NCBI GenBank assembly: GCA_944384865.1
Contig: CALWVC010000214.1
Span: 1-11,278, forward strand
Direction of reading: 5' to 3'
Length of the DNA stretch: 11,278 nucleotides
Origin: an uncultured Clostridia bacterium
Lineage (GTDB): Bacteria > Bacillota > Clostridia > Oscillospirales > Acutalibacteraceae
Part shown: piece after piece, positions 1 through 9,783 of the stretch
Numbering within the stretch: position 1 is the stretch's first letter
How the letters are laid out: each line of letters starts with the position of its first letter
Translations under genes and position numbers: made by a program
Notes under the pieces: generated by a model
Told to the model about the DNA's origin: nothing
Seen by the model: only the letters and a program-made list of their open reading frames with translations
Database searches by the model: none

Positions 1-2499
1 AACTATCTGTGCGGCCTGCCGTACGGGCTGGGAAACATTGATGATATCGACCATCTGGGCAACCGCCGGATCCGTTCGGTGGGCGAGCTGCTGCAAAATC
101 AGTTCCGCATCGGCTTTTCCAGAATGGAACGGGTTGTTCGGGAAAAAATGACCCTGCAGGCGCAGGATACCGATTCTATTACACCGCAGACACTGATCAA
201 TATCCGGCCGGTGGTGGCGGCAATCCGGGAATTTTTCGGTTCTTCGCCGTTGTCGCAGTTTATGGACCAGGCCAACCCGCTGGCGGAGCTGACTCATAAA
301 CGCCGGTTGTCTGCGCTGGGTCCCGGCGGCCTTTCCAGAGACCGGGCCGGGTTTGAAGTGCGGGACGTGCACTACAGCCATTACGGCAGAATGTGTTCGA
401 TTGAAACGCCGGAAGGCCCGAATATCGGTTTGATTTCCCATCTGGCGACTTTTGCAAAAATCAATGAATATGGTTTTATCGAGGCGCCCTATCGGAAAAT
501 TGATAAGGAAACCGGCGTGGTGACCGACGAGGTGGTCTATATGACCGCCGATGAAGAGGACGAGTATGTGGTGGCGCAAGCCAACGAACCACTGGACGAA
601 AACGGCCGGTTTGTGCGGGCGAAAGTAAACTGCCGCTATAAAGACGAATTTCTGGAAGTGGAAAACACCCGCGCCGATTATATGGACGTGTCGCCGCGTA
701 TGATCGTTTCGGTGGCGACGGCGATGATTCCGTTTTTGGAAAACGACGACGCCAACCGTGCGCTGATGGGCTCGAACATGCAGCGGCAGGCAGTTCCGCT
801 GCTGGTGACCGAGTCGCCTATCGTCGGCACCGGAATGGAATATAAGGCGGCGGTAGATTCCGGCGTTTGTGTCATCGCCAAAAACGACGGTGTTGTTACC
901 CGTGTTACGGCGGATACGATTGAGGTAAAGCCGAAATCCGGCGAGACCGATCACTATGATCTGATTAAATTCATGCGCTCCAACCAGGGCACCTGTATCA
1001 ACCAGCGTCCGATTGTGGCTGAAGGAGATACGGTCAAGGCCGGCGATGTGATCGCCGACGGCCCGGCTACCCAAAACGGTGAGATTGCGTTGGGCAAAAA
1101 CGTGTTGATCGGGTTTATGACCTGGGAGGGTTATAACTATGAAGACGCGGTTTTGATCAATGAAAAACTGGTTAAAGACGACGTGTTTACCTCGATCCAT
1201 ATTGAGGAATATGAGATCGAAGCGCGGGATACCAAGCTGGGACCGGAAGAGATCACCCGGGATATCCCCAACGTGGGCGAGGATGCGCTGAAGGATCTGG
1301 ACGAGCGCGGCATCATCCGTGTCGGCGCCGAGGTGCGCGCGGGGGATATTCTGGTGGGTAAGGTTACGCCCAAGGGCGAGACCGAGCTGACCGCTGAAGA
1401 ACGGCTGCTGCGCGCGATCTTCGGTGAAAAGGCCAGAGAAGTGCGGGATACTTCCATGCGCGTGCCCCATGGTGAATATGGCACCATCGTGGATGTGAAG
1501 GTGTTTACCAGAGACAACTGCGCGGAGCTGAATCCCGGCGTGAATATGGTGGTGCGCTGCTATATCGCCCAGAAGCGGAAAATTTCGGTGGGTGACAAAA
1601 TGGCGGGCCGCCACGGAAACAAGGGTGTTGTTTCGCGGATTTTGCCGCAGGAGGATATGCCGTTTTTGCCGGATGGTACGCCGCTGGATATCGTGCTCAA
1701 CCCGCTGGGCGTTCCCAGCCGTATGAATATCGGTCAGGTTTTAGAGGTGCATCTGGGTTATGCGGCCAAGGCGCTGGGCTGGAAGGTCTGCACCCGGGTA
1801 TTTGACGGCGCCAGAGAGAGCGATATTCGCGAGTGTCTGAAAATGGCGGGTTACAATGAAGACGGGAAAACCCAGCTTTATGACGGACGCACCGGCCTGC
1901 CCTTTGACAACCGGGTAACGGTGGGCTATATGTATTTCTTAAAGCTGCACCATCTGGTAGACGACAAGATCCACGCCCGGTCTACCGGACCGTATTCGCT
2001 GGTGACCCAGCAGCCGCTGGGCGGTAAAGCGCAGTTTGGCGGTCAGCGGTTTGGCGAGATGGAGGTTTGGGCGCTGGAGGCTTATGGCGCGGCCTATACG
2101 CTGCAGGAGATTTTGACGGTGAAGTCGGATGATGTTGTGGGGCGTGTCAAAACCTACGAGGCTATTGTCAAGGGCAATAATGTGCCGAAACCCGGCGTGC
2201 CGGAATCCTTTAAGGTGTTGATCAAGGAACTGCAGTCGCTGGCGCTGGATGTGAAGGTGTTGGATGCTGCGGGCGAGGAGATTGACTTAAAGCAGACGTT
2301 TGAGGATGACGACGATCTGATCGTCAATAATGTGCCGGAGGACGAGACGCTGGACAATCAGGTGGTGGCCGATCATTTGGACGGCTATGGTCTGGAGGAT
2401 GAAAACGGCGACGCTGTGGATGATGACGAGCTGTTTTTAGATAGAGAACCAGACGATGATGAGATCGATGCGCTTGACATCGATGACGATTTGATGTAA
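1..2499 (+). CDS. rpoB: DNA-directed RNA polymerase subunit beta, 5'-truncated by the window edge
   Basis: This is the beta subunit of the core RNA polymerase, which forms one side of the active-site cleft and the rifampicin pocket. Frame 1 is open from base 1, so the gene starts upstream. 832 residues are visible, against a usual total of roughly 1,150-1,250. The first internal ATG (79) is not the start, because conserved sequence (DDIDHLGNRRIRSVGE) precedes it. The rifampicin region (about 238-340) reads SQFMDQANPLAELTHKRR followed by LSALGPGG. The Asp, His and Ser equivalent to E. coli D516, H526 and S531 are present, so a rifampicin-sensitive polymerase is expected. The catalytic-centre block GDKMAGRHGNKG lies at 1591-1626, with lysines at 1597 and 1621. 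The C-terminal 66 residues (2299-2496) are strongly acidic, 30 Asp/Glu. The stop overlaps the ribosome binding site of rpoC, which begins 14 bases later. Identification is certain. Confidence 0.98.
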   Translation, partial: NYLCGLPYGLGNIDDIDHLGNRRIRSVGELLQNQFRIGFSRMERVVREKMTLQAQDTDSITPQTLINIRPVVAAIREFFGSSPLSQFMDQANPLAELTHKRRLSALGPGGLSRDRAGFEVRDVHYSHYGRMCSIETPEGPNIGLISHLATFAKINEYGFIEAPYRKIDKETGVVTDEVVYMTADEEDEYVVAQANEPLDENGRFVRAKVNCRYKDEFLEVENTRADYMDVSPRMIVSVATAMIPFLENDDANRALMGSNMQRQAVPLLVTESPIVGTGMEYKAAVDSGVCVIAKNDGVVTRVTADTIEVKPKSGETDHYDLIKFMRSNQGTCINQRPIVAEGDTVKAGDVIADGPATQNGEIALGKNVLIGFMTWEGYNYEDAVLINEKLVKDDVFTSIHIEEYEIEARDTKLGPEEITRDIPNVGEDALKDLDERGIIRVGAEVRAGDILVGKVTPKGETELTAEERLLRAIFGEKAREVRDTSMRVPHGEYGTIVDVKVFTRDNCAELNPGVNMVVRCYIAQKRKISVGDKMAGRHGNKGVVSRILPQEDMPFLPDGTPLDIVLNPLGVPSRMNIGQVLEVHLGYAAKALGWKVCTRVFDGARESDIRECLKMAGYNEDGKTQLYDGRTGLPFDNRVTVGYMYFLKLHHLVDDKIHARSTGPYSLVTQQPLGGKAQFGGQRFGEMEVWALEAYGAAYTLQEILTVKSDDVVGRVKTYEAIVKGNNVPKPGVPESFKVLIKELQSLALDVKVLDAAGEEIDLKQTFEDDDDLIVNNVPEDETLDNQVVADHLDGYGLEDENGDAVDDDELFLDREPDDDEIDALDIDDDLM

Positions 2500-2513
2500 G
2501 GAGGAACGGATTT

Positions 2514-6101
<3,588 letters not shown>

Positions 6102-6103
6102 AT

Positions 6104-6122
6104 CGGCTGGTTAAACGGAATA
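6104..6122 (+). repeat. Short motif, copy 1 (CGGCTGGTT-N3-CGGAATA)
   Basis: Two bases after the rpoC stop, CGGCTGGTT is followed by three bases and CGGAATA. The same two blocks, separated by two bases, occur at 11077-11094 after the tuf terminator. Sixteen identical bases in nearly the same spacing is more than expected by chance for two short intergenic regions. The motif is small and its function is unknown. Confidence 0.3.
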
Positions 6123-6135
6123 CAAACAGTGTTCA

Positions 6136-6174
6136 GCCCCGGACGGATTTTTCCGTCCGGGGCCGGTTTGTTTT
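6136..6174 (+). terminator. Intrinsic terminator of rpoBC
   Basis: A perfect 12-bp GC-rich stem (6136-6147 pairing with 6152-6163) closes a TTTT loop and is followed by a T-rich tail (TTTGTTTT, 6167-6174). It lies 34 bases after the rpoC stop and should end most rpoBC transcription before the str operon. Confidence 0.93.
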
Positions 6175-6373
6175 AAACACCCTCCCGACAGGGGCGGCAA
6201 CGACGCATACCAGATAGACAAAGACCATTCCCGGCTGCTCCGGCGGATTCTTCCCGTTGTTGCGCTGAACCGCCGCAGACCGGCGTTGGAGCCGCATATC
6301 ATACAAAATGCAGTTGTGTTGGGTTTAAACACACGAGTTTTCGTATATTTTTCGGGATTTTAACAAAATATAG
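6175..6373. other. Non-coding gap between rpoC terminator and str promoter
   Basis: No gene can be supported here. A GC-rich part (about 6181-6323) is open in one forward frame but has no start codon or ribosome binding site. The minus-strand frame across it has a Ser/Arg-rich composition with no recognisable family. The GC-rich part is flanked by a 9-base direct repeat, TTTAAACAC (6172-6180 and 6324-6332). From about 6336 the sequence becomes A/T-rich, which could act as an UP-like element for the promoter at 6374. Many Firmicutes have an L7Ae-family ribosomal protein gene in this position. None is present here. Confidence 0.6.
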
Positions 6374-6402
6374 TTGACAAATTGAATGAAATGGTTTAAA
6401 AT
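6374..6402 (+). promoter_or_regulatory. Sigma-A promoter of the str operon (rpsL)
   Basis: A perfect -35 box TTGACA (6374-6379) is followed by a 17-base spacer and the -10 box TAAAAT (6397-6402, five of six consensus bases). The A/T-rich sequence upstream could be an UP element. Transcription would start near 6409, giving a leader of about 139 nt before rpsL. The quality and position fit a strong promoter for rpsL-rpsG-fusA-(tuf). Confidence 0.88.
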
Positions 6403-6408
6403 CAATTC

Positions 6409-6547
6409 GTTACTGTGAGTTATTGTGCGAAATTTGCGCCCATACGCGTTATCACAGCGGCTTCCGGCGAGCGGCCGGGCTGCTGACGGGCGTCCATAGG
6501 GCATTTTTGCAGACTGACAGAGCTACTATACAGAAAGGAGATGCGAT
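6409..6547 (+). other. 5' leader of the str operon mRNA
   Basis: This is the inferred untranslated leader, from the predicted transcription start to the rpsL ATG. It contains a short GC-rich hairpin (CCGGC 6464-6468, loop GAGCG, GCCGG 6474-6478). No T-tract follows directly, so it does not look like an attenuator. It ends in the rpsL ribosome binding site AAGGAG (6535-6540), 7 bases before the ATG. No known riboswitch or ribosomal-protein leader motif was recognised. The exact 5' end is a prediction. Confidence 0.5.
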
Positions 6548-6961
6548 ATGCCTACCTTTAACCAGTTGGTTCGCGTCGGCAGAGAGACCTCTGTCAAAAA
6601 GTCCAAGGCTCCCGCGTTGAACAGGGGCTTTAACTCCAAAAAACGCGAGCCGATCGATCAGAGCTCCCCGCAAAAGCGCGGCGTGTGCACTGCGGTTCGT
6701 ACCATGACCCCGAAAAAGCCGAACTCGGCGCTGCGGAAGGTCGCCCGTGTACGGTTGTCCAACGGGATTGAGGTTTCTGCTTACATTCCCGGCATCGGCC
6801 ATAACCTGCAGGAGCATAGCGTGGTGCTGATTCGCGGCGGCCGTGTCGCCGACCTGCCCGGTGTGCGTTACCACATCATCCGCGGCACGCTGGATACCCA
6901 GGGTGTTGCCAACAGAATGCAGGGCCGGTCTAAATACGGCGCGAAGCGTCCGAAGAAATAA
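6548..6961 (+). CDS. rpsL: 30S ribosomal protein S12
   Basis: S12 sits at the decoding centre of the 30S subunit and influences translational accuracy. The 137-residue protein has the Gram-positive form, about 13 residues longer near the N-terminus than E. coli S12, followed by the invariant blocks SPQKRGVCT (40-48), TPKKPNSALRKVARVRL (54-70), GHNLQEHSVVLIRGGRV (84-100) and DLPGVRYH (102-109). The lysine matching E. coli Lys43 is Lys56. The residue matching Lys88 is Ala101, where most S12 proteins have Lys. The adjacent Asp102, the residue methylthiolated by RimO in some bacteria, is kept. The ATG at 6548 lies 7 bases after AAGGAG, and the family N-terminus MPT confirms it. It is the first gene of the str operon. 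Identification is certain. Confidence 0.99.
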   Translation: MPTFNQLVRVGRETSVKKSKAPALNRGFNSKKREPIDQSSPQKRGVCTAVRTMTPKKPNSALRKVARVRLSNGIEVSAYIPGIGHNLQEHSVVLIRGGRVADLPGVRYHIIRGTLDTQGVANRMQGRSKYGAKRPKK

Positions 6962-6970
6962 GGATGCTGC

Positions 6971-7039
6971 ATGTTTGACGAAATTCATCTGCATGGTTGC
7001 AGACAACAAGCAATCAGGGCAGTTCTATACAAAGCGTAG
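6971..7039 (+). CDS. Possible 22-codon small ORF in the rpsL-rpsG spacer
   Basis: ATG at 6971 opens a 22-residue frame (starts MFDEIHLHGC, ends AVLYKA) closed by TAG at 7037. AAGGA (6960-6964) overlaps the rpsL stop and lies 6 bases before the ATG, a good ribosome binding position. The stop falls inside the 3' arm of the hairpin at 7015-7050, so a ribosome translating it would disturb that fold. I recognise no homologue. It may be a chance frame, or a leader-type or coupling ORF. Evidence for real coding is weak. Confidence 0.2.
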   Translation: MFDEIHLHGCRQQAIRAVLYKA

Positions 7040-7050
7040 AGCCTGCCTTG
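6988..7050 (+). promoter_or_regulatory. Tandem hairpins in the rpsL-rpsG spacer, possible S7 autoregulatory region
   Basis: Two hairpins can form in the mRNA. The first is a 6-bp stem (6988-6993 with 6998-7003) closing the loop TGGT. The second is longer: an 8-bp lower stem including one G-T pair (7015-7022 with 7043-7050), a small asymmetric internal loop, an upper stem of about 5 bp (7024-7028 with 7036-7040) and a 7-base loop. No T-tract follows, so this is not a terminator. In E. coli the S12-S7 spacer is where S7 binds its own mRNA to repress translation. A similar role here is inferred from position only, not from a matched binding motif. Confidence 0.4.
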
Positions 7051-7099
7051 GTGCCGACGGAAGAATTTTGTCCGAGTACCTGTGAACTCATTTTTTATG

Positions 7100-7106
7100 A
7101 AGGAGG
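7100..7106 (+). promoter_or_regulatory. Ribosome binding site that fixes the GTG start of rpsG
   Basis: AAGGAGG lies 8 bases before the GTG at 7115. Two earlier in-frame starts exist: GTG at 7082 has no Shine-Dalgarno sequence, and ATG at 7097 overlaps this site. The family N-terminus begins at 7115, so the GTG is chosen. Confidence 0.9.
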
Positions 7107-7114
7107 GAAGCGAA

Positions 7115-7585
7115 GTGCCAAGAAGAGGCCAAATCGCAAAGCGTGACGTGCTGCCGGATCCGATTTATAATTCCAAGCTCGTCACCCGTCTGATCAATAA
7201 CGTGATGTTAGACGGTAAAAAGGGCATCGCCCAGAAAATCGTATACGGTGCGTTTGACATCGTTGCTGAGAAATCCGGCAAAGAGCCGCTGGAGGTTTTT
7301 GAAGCCGCGATGGAAAACGTGATGCCCCAGCTGGAGGTCAAGGCCCGCCGTGTCGGCGGTTCGACCTATCAGGTTCCGATGGAAGTTCGCCCCGCCCGGA
7401 GAGAAACGCTGGGCCTGCGGTGGATCACCGTTTATTCCCGGCAGCGTTCCGAGCGCACAATGAAGGAGCGGCTTGCCGGCGAGATTCTGGATGCGGTGAA
7501 CGGCAACGGCGCCGCAGCCAAGAAACGCGAAGATACACACAAAATGGCGGAAGCAAACAAGGCTTTTGCACATTACAGATGGTAA
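7115..7585 (+). CDS. rpsG: 30S ribosomal protein S7
   Basis: S7 is the primary binding protein that organises the 3' major (head) domain of 16S rRNA and lines the mRNA exit channel near the E site. Starting at the GTG, the protein is 156 residues, the same length as typical Gram-positive S7. Recognisable blocks are the N-terminal PRRGQIAKRDVLPDPIYNS (2-20), LINNVMLDGKKG (26-37), the RNA-contacting beta-hairpin region EVKARRVGGSTYQVPMEVRP (74-93), LGLRW (99-103) and the C-terminal KKREDTHKMAEANKAFAHYRW (136-156). It follows rpsL by a 153-base spacer, long for this pair, and precedes fusA by 18 bases. It is translated with its own strong ribosome binding site. Identification is certain. The start is well supported. 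Confidence 0.98.
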   Translation: MPRRGQIAKRDVLPDPIYNSKLVTRLINNVMLDGKKGIAQKIVYGAFDIVAEKSGKEPLEVFEAAMENVMPQLEVKARRVGGSTYQVPMEVRPARRETLGLRWITVYSRQRSERTMKERLAGEILDAVNGNGAAAKKREDTHKMAEANKAFAHYRW

Positions 7586-7603
7586 AACCTTAAGGAGGAC
7601 ATT

Positions 7604-9688
7604 ATGCCAAGAAAAGTTCCCCTCGAACTTACAAGAAATATTGGTATTATGGCTCATATCGACGCCGGTAAAACCACCACCACCGAACGGATCCTGTTTT
7701 ATACGGGTATCACCCATAAAATCGGCGAGGTGCACGACGGCGCCGCCACCATGGACTGGATGGAGCAGGAGCAGGAGCGTGGTATTACCATTACCTCCGC
7801 CGCAACCACCTGTTTTTGGAAAAACCATCGTATCAATATCATCGACACCCCCGGCCACGTGGACTTTACCGTCGAGGTGCAGCGTTCGCTGCGCGTGCTG
7901 GACGGTTCTGTGACCGTATTGTGCGCCAAGGGCGGTGTTGAGCCTCAGTCTGAGACCGTCTGGCGTCAGGCCGATGAATACAAGGTTCCCCGGATGATCT
8001 ATGTCAATAAGATGGACATTATGGGCGCTGATTTTTATCGTGTGCTGGATATGGTCAAGGAACGGTTTCAGTGTAACGCGGTGCCGATTCAGTTGCCCAT
8101 CGGGTCGGAGGATACCTTTAAAGGCATTGTTGACCTGATCAACAACGAGGCCATCATTTATTATGACGATCTGGGTAAGGATGTGCGTCATGAGCCCATC
8201 CCCGACGATATGAAGGAGCTGGCGGAGAAATACCGCAACGAGCTGATTGAGCATGTCGCCGAGCAGGACGATGCGCTGCTGGAGAAATACTTCAACGGCG
8301 AGGAGTTGACAGTGGAAGAGATCAAGACCTGCATCCGTAAGGCGACCATCGCCAATCATATGGTTCCGATGTGCTGCGGTACCTCTTACCGTAACAAGGG
8401 TGTGCAACCGTTGTTGGATGCGATCGTTGACTTTATGCCCGCGCCGACCGATATTGAATCGATCAAGGGTATTAATCCCGAGACAGATGAAGAAGAATGC
8501 CGGCATTCTTCCGATACCGAGCCGTTTGCGGCGCTGGCTTTTAAAATTGCCACTGACCCGTTTGTGGGTAAGATCTGCTTTTTCCGGGTTTATTCCGGTA
8601 AGGTTGACGCCGGGTCCAGCGTGTATAATTCAGTGAAAGACAATAAGGAACGCATGGGCAGAATTCTGCAGATGCATTCCAATCACCGGGAGGATATCGA
8701 GACCTGCTACGCCGGCGATATCGCCGCCGCAGTCGGTTTGAAGAATACCACCACCGGCGATACGCTGTGTGATGAAAAGCACCCGATTATCCTGGAATCC
8801 ATGAATTTTCCGGAACCGGTTATCCGTGTGGCCATTGAGCCGAAAACCAAGGCGGGTCAGGAAAAGATGGGCATTGCGCTGGCCAAGCTGGCGGAAGAAG
8901 ATCCGACATTCCGTTGCTATACCGACGAAGAAACCGGGCAGACCATTATCGCAGGTATGGGCGAGCTGCATCTGGAAATCATCGTCGACCGTCTGCTGCG
9001 GGAATTTAAAGTAGAGGCCAATGTGGGCAAACCGCAGGTCGCATATAAAGAAACCATCCGCAAATCGGCAGATGTTGATATGAAATATGCCCGTCAGTCC
9101 GGCGGTAAGGGTCAATACGGCCATGTTAAAATCATCGCCGAACCCAACGAGACCGGAAAAGGCTATGAATTTATCAACAAGATTGTTGGCGCTGCGGTTC
9201 CGAAGGAGTATATTCCTGCGGATGACGCCGGGATTCGCGGCGCGATGCAGTCCGGCGTGCTGGCCGGCTACAACGTGGTAGATGTGAAGGTTACGTTGTA
9301 TGACGGTTCTTATCATGAGGTCGACTCTTCTGAAATGGCCTTTAAGATCGCCGGTTCCATGGCGTTCAAGGAAGCCTGCAGAAAAGCAGATCCGGTTTTG
9401 CTTGAGCCGATCATGAAAGTGACGGTCATTGTGCCTGAAGAATATATGGGCGATGTCATCGGTGATCTGAATGCACGGCGCGGCGAGATCCAGGGCTTTG
9501 AAGACCGTAACGGCGCCAAGCAGATCAACGCGCGTGTGCCGTTGGGCGATATGTTCGGTTATGCTACCGATCTGCGTTCCAAGACGCAGGGTCGCGGCCA
9601 GTATGTGATGGAGCCCGACGGTTATAAAGAGGTTCCGAAGAGCATTGCGGAAAAAATTATGACCGCGAGAGCAAAAAAGGATAACTAA
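7604..9688 (+). CDS. fusA: Translation elongation factor G
   Basis: EF-G is the GTPase that drives translocation of tRNAs and mRNA on the ribosome and, with the recycling factor, splits post-termination ribosomes. The 694-residue length is normal. The G domain shows AHIDAGKT (17-24), switch I RGITI (59-63), DTPGH (81-85, with the catalytic-type His85) and NKMD (135-138). Domain IV carries the loop SGGKGQYGH (499-507), and domain V begins near EPIMKVTV (601-608) and includes EEYMGDVIGDLNARRG. The sequence matches canonical EF-G rather than the EF-G2 or tetracycline-protection branches. ATG at 7604 is 5 bases after AAGGAGG (7592-7598). It is co-transcribed with rpsL-rpsG. A 95-base gap separates it from tuf. 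Confidence 0.99.
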   Translation: MPRKVPLELTRNIGIMAHIDAGKTTTTERILFYTGITHKIGEVHDGAATMDWMEQEQERGITITSAATTCFWKNHRINIIDTPGHVDFTVEVQRSLRVLDGSVTVLCAKGGVEPQSETVWRQADEYKVPRMIYVNKMDIMGADFYRVLDMVKERFQCNAVPIQLPIGSEDTFKGIVDLINNEAIIYYDDLGKDVRHEPIPDDMKELAEKYRNELIEHVAEQDDALLEKYFNGEELTVEEIKTCIRKATIANHMVPMCCGTSYRNKGVQPLLDAIVDFMPAPTDIESIKGINPETDEEECRHSSDTEPFAALAFKIATDPFVGKICFFRVYSGKVDAGSSVYNSVKDNKERMGRILQMHSNHREDIETCYAGDIAAAVGLKNTTTGDTLCDEKHPIILESMNFPEPVIRVAIEPKTKAGQEKMGIALAKLAEEDPTFRCYTDEETGQTIIAGMGELHLEIIVDRLLREFKVEANVGKPQVAYKETIRKSADVDMKYARQSGGKGQYGHVKIIAEPNETGKGYEFINKIVGAAVPKEYIPADDAGIRGAMQSGVLAGYNVVDVKVTLYDGSYHEVDSSEMAFKIAGSMAFKEACRKADPVLLEPIMKVTVIVPEEYMGDVIGDLNARRGEIQGFEDRNGAKQINARVPLGDMFGYATDLRSKTQGRGQYVMEPDGYKEVPKSIAEKIMTARAKKDN

Positions 9689-9707
9689 GCTGTAAAAACC
9701 CATAAAA

Positions 9708-9733
9708 AACACTTGCTATTTGCGGTAAGTGTT
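9708..9733. repeat. Inverted repeat overlapping the tuf promoter
   Basis: AACACTT (9708-9714) pairs with AAGTGTT (9727-9733), and the stem can extend inward by about three pairs (two are G-T) to a 6-base loop. The left arm overlaps the predicted -35 box of tuf. Read on the minus strand, the hairpin is followed at once by a run of six T and more T-rich sequence (about 9707 down to 9693), the pattern of an intrinsic terminator for antisense transcription. On the + strand there is no U-tract, so it should not stop fusA read-through. It could also be a protein operator. Confidence 0.5.
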
Positions 9734-9741
9734 GTTAAAAT
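9713..9741 (+). promoter_or_regulatory. Probable internal promoter of tuf
   Basis: TTGCTA (9713-9718, four of six consensus bases) is followed by a 17-base spacer and TAAAAT (9736-9741, five of six). The bases TGT directly before the -10 make an extended -10 element. A-rich sequence lies upstream. Transcription would start near 9748, about 36 bases before the tuf ATG. It would let EF-Tu be made in excess over EF-G, as is usual. Use in the cell is inferred. Confidence 0.62.
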
Positions 9742-9783
9742 GAGAAAGTAAAGCGAAAGCATATTTTAAGGAGGCATTCTAAA

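Noticed and set aside
6241..6275. CGGCGG/CCGCCG inverted repeat in the rpoC-rpsL gap
   Set aside because: It is a 6-bp stem with a 23-base loop in GC-rich sequence, which is expected by chance.
6111..6332. 73-codon minus-strand frame in the rpoC-rpsL gap
   Set aside because: It runs through the rpoC terminator, has no ribosome binding site, and matches no family I know.
6464..6478. Leader hairpin of rpsL as a transcription attenuator
   Set aside because: The stem is only 5 bp and no T-tract follows directly. The nearest T-run (about 6493-6498) is too far away.
6423..6620. 65-codon frame starting in the rpsL leader
   Set aside because: It needs a TTG start with no Shine-Dalgarno sequence and runs out of frame into rpsL.
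7082..7114. Longer S7 starting at GTG 7082 or ATG 7097
   Set aside because: The extra residues are not part of the S7 family, and the strong ribosome binding site lies inside the extension. GTG 7115 gives the normal 156 residues.
7208..8506. 432-codon minus-strand open frame opposite rpsG and fusA
   Set aside because: It crosses two certain genes and their spacer, has no promoter or ribosome binding site, and has shadow-type composition.
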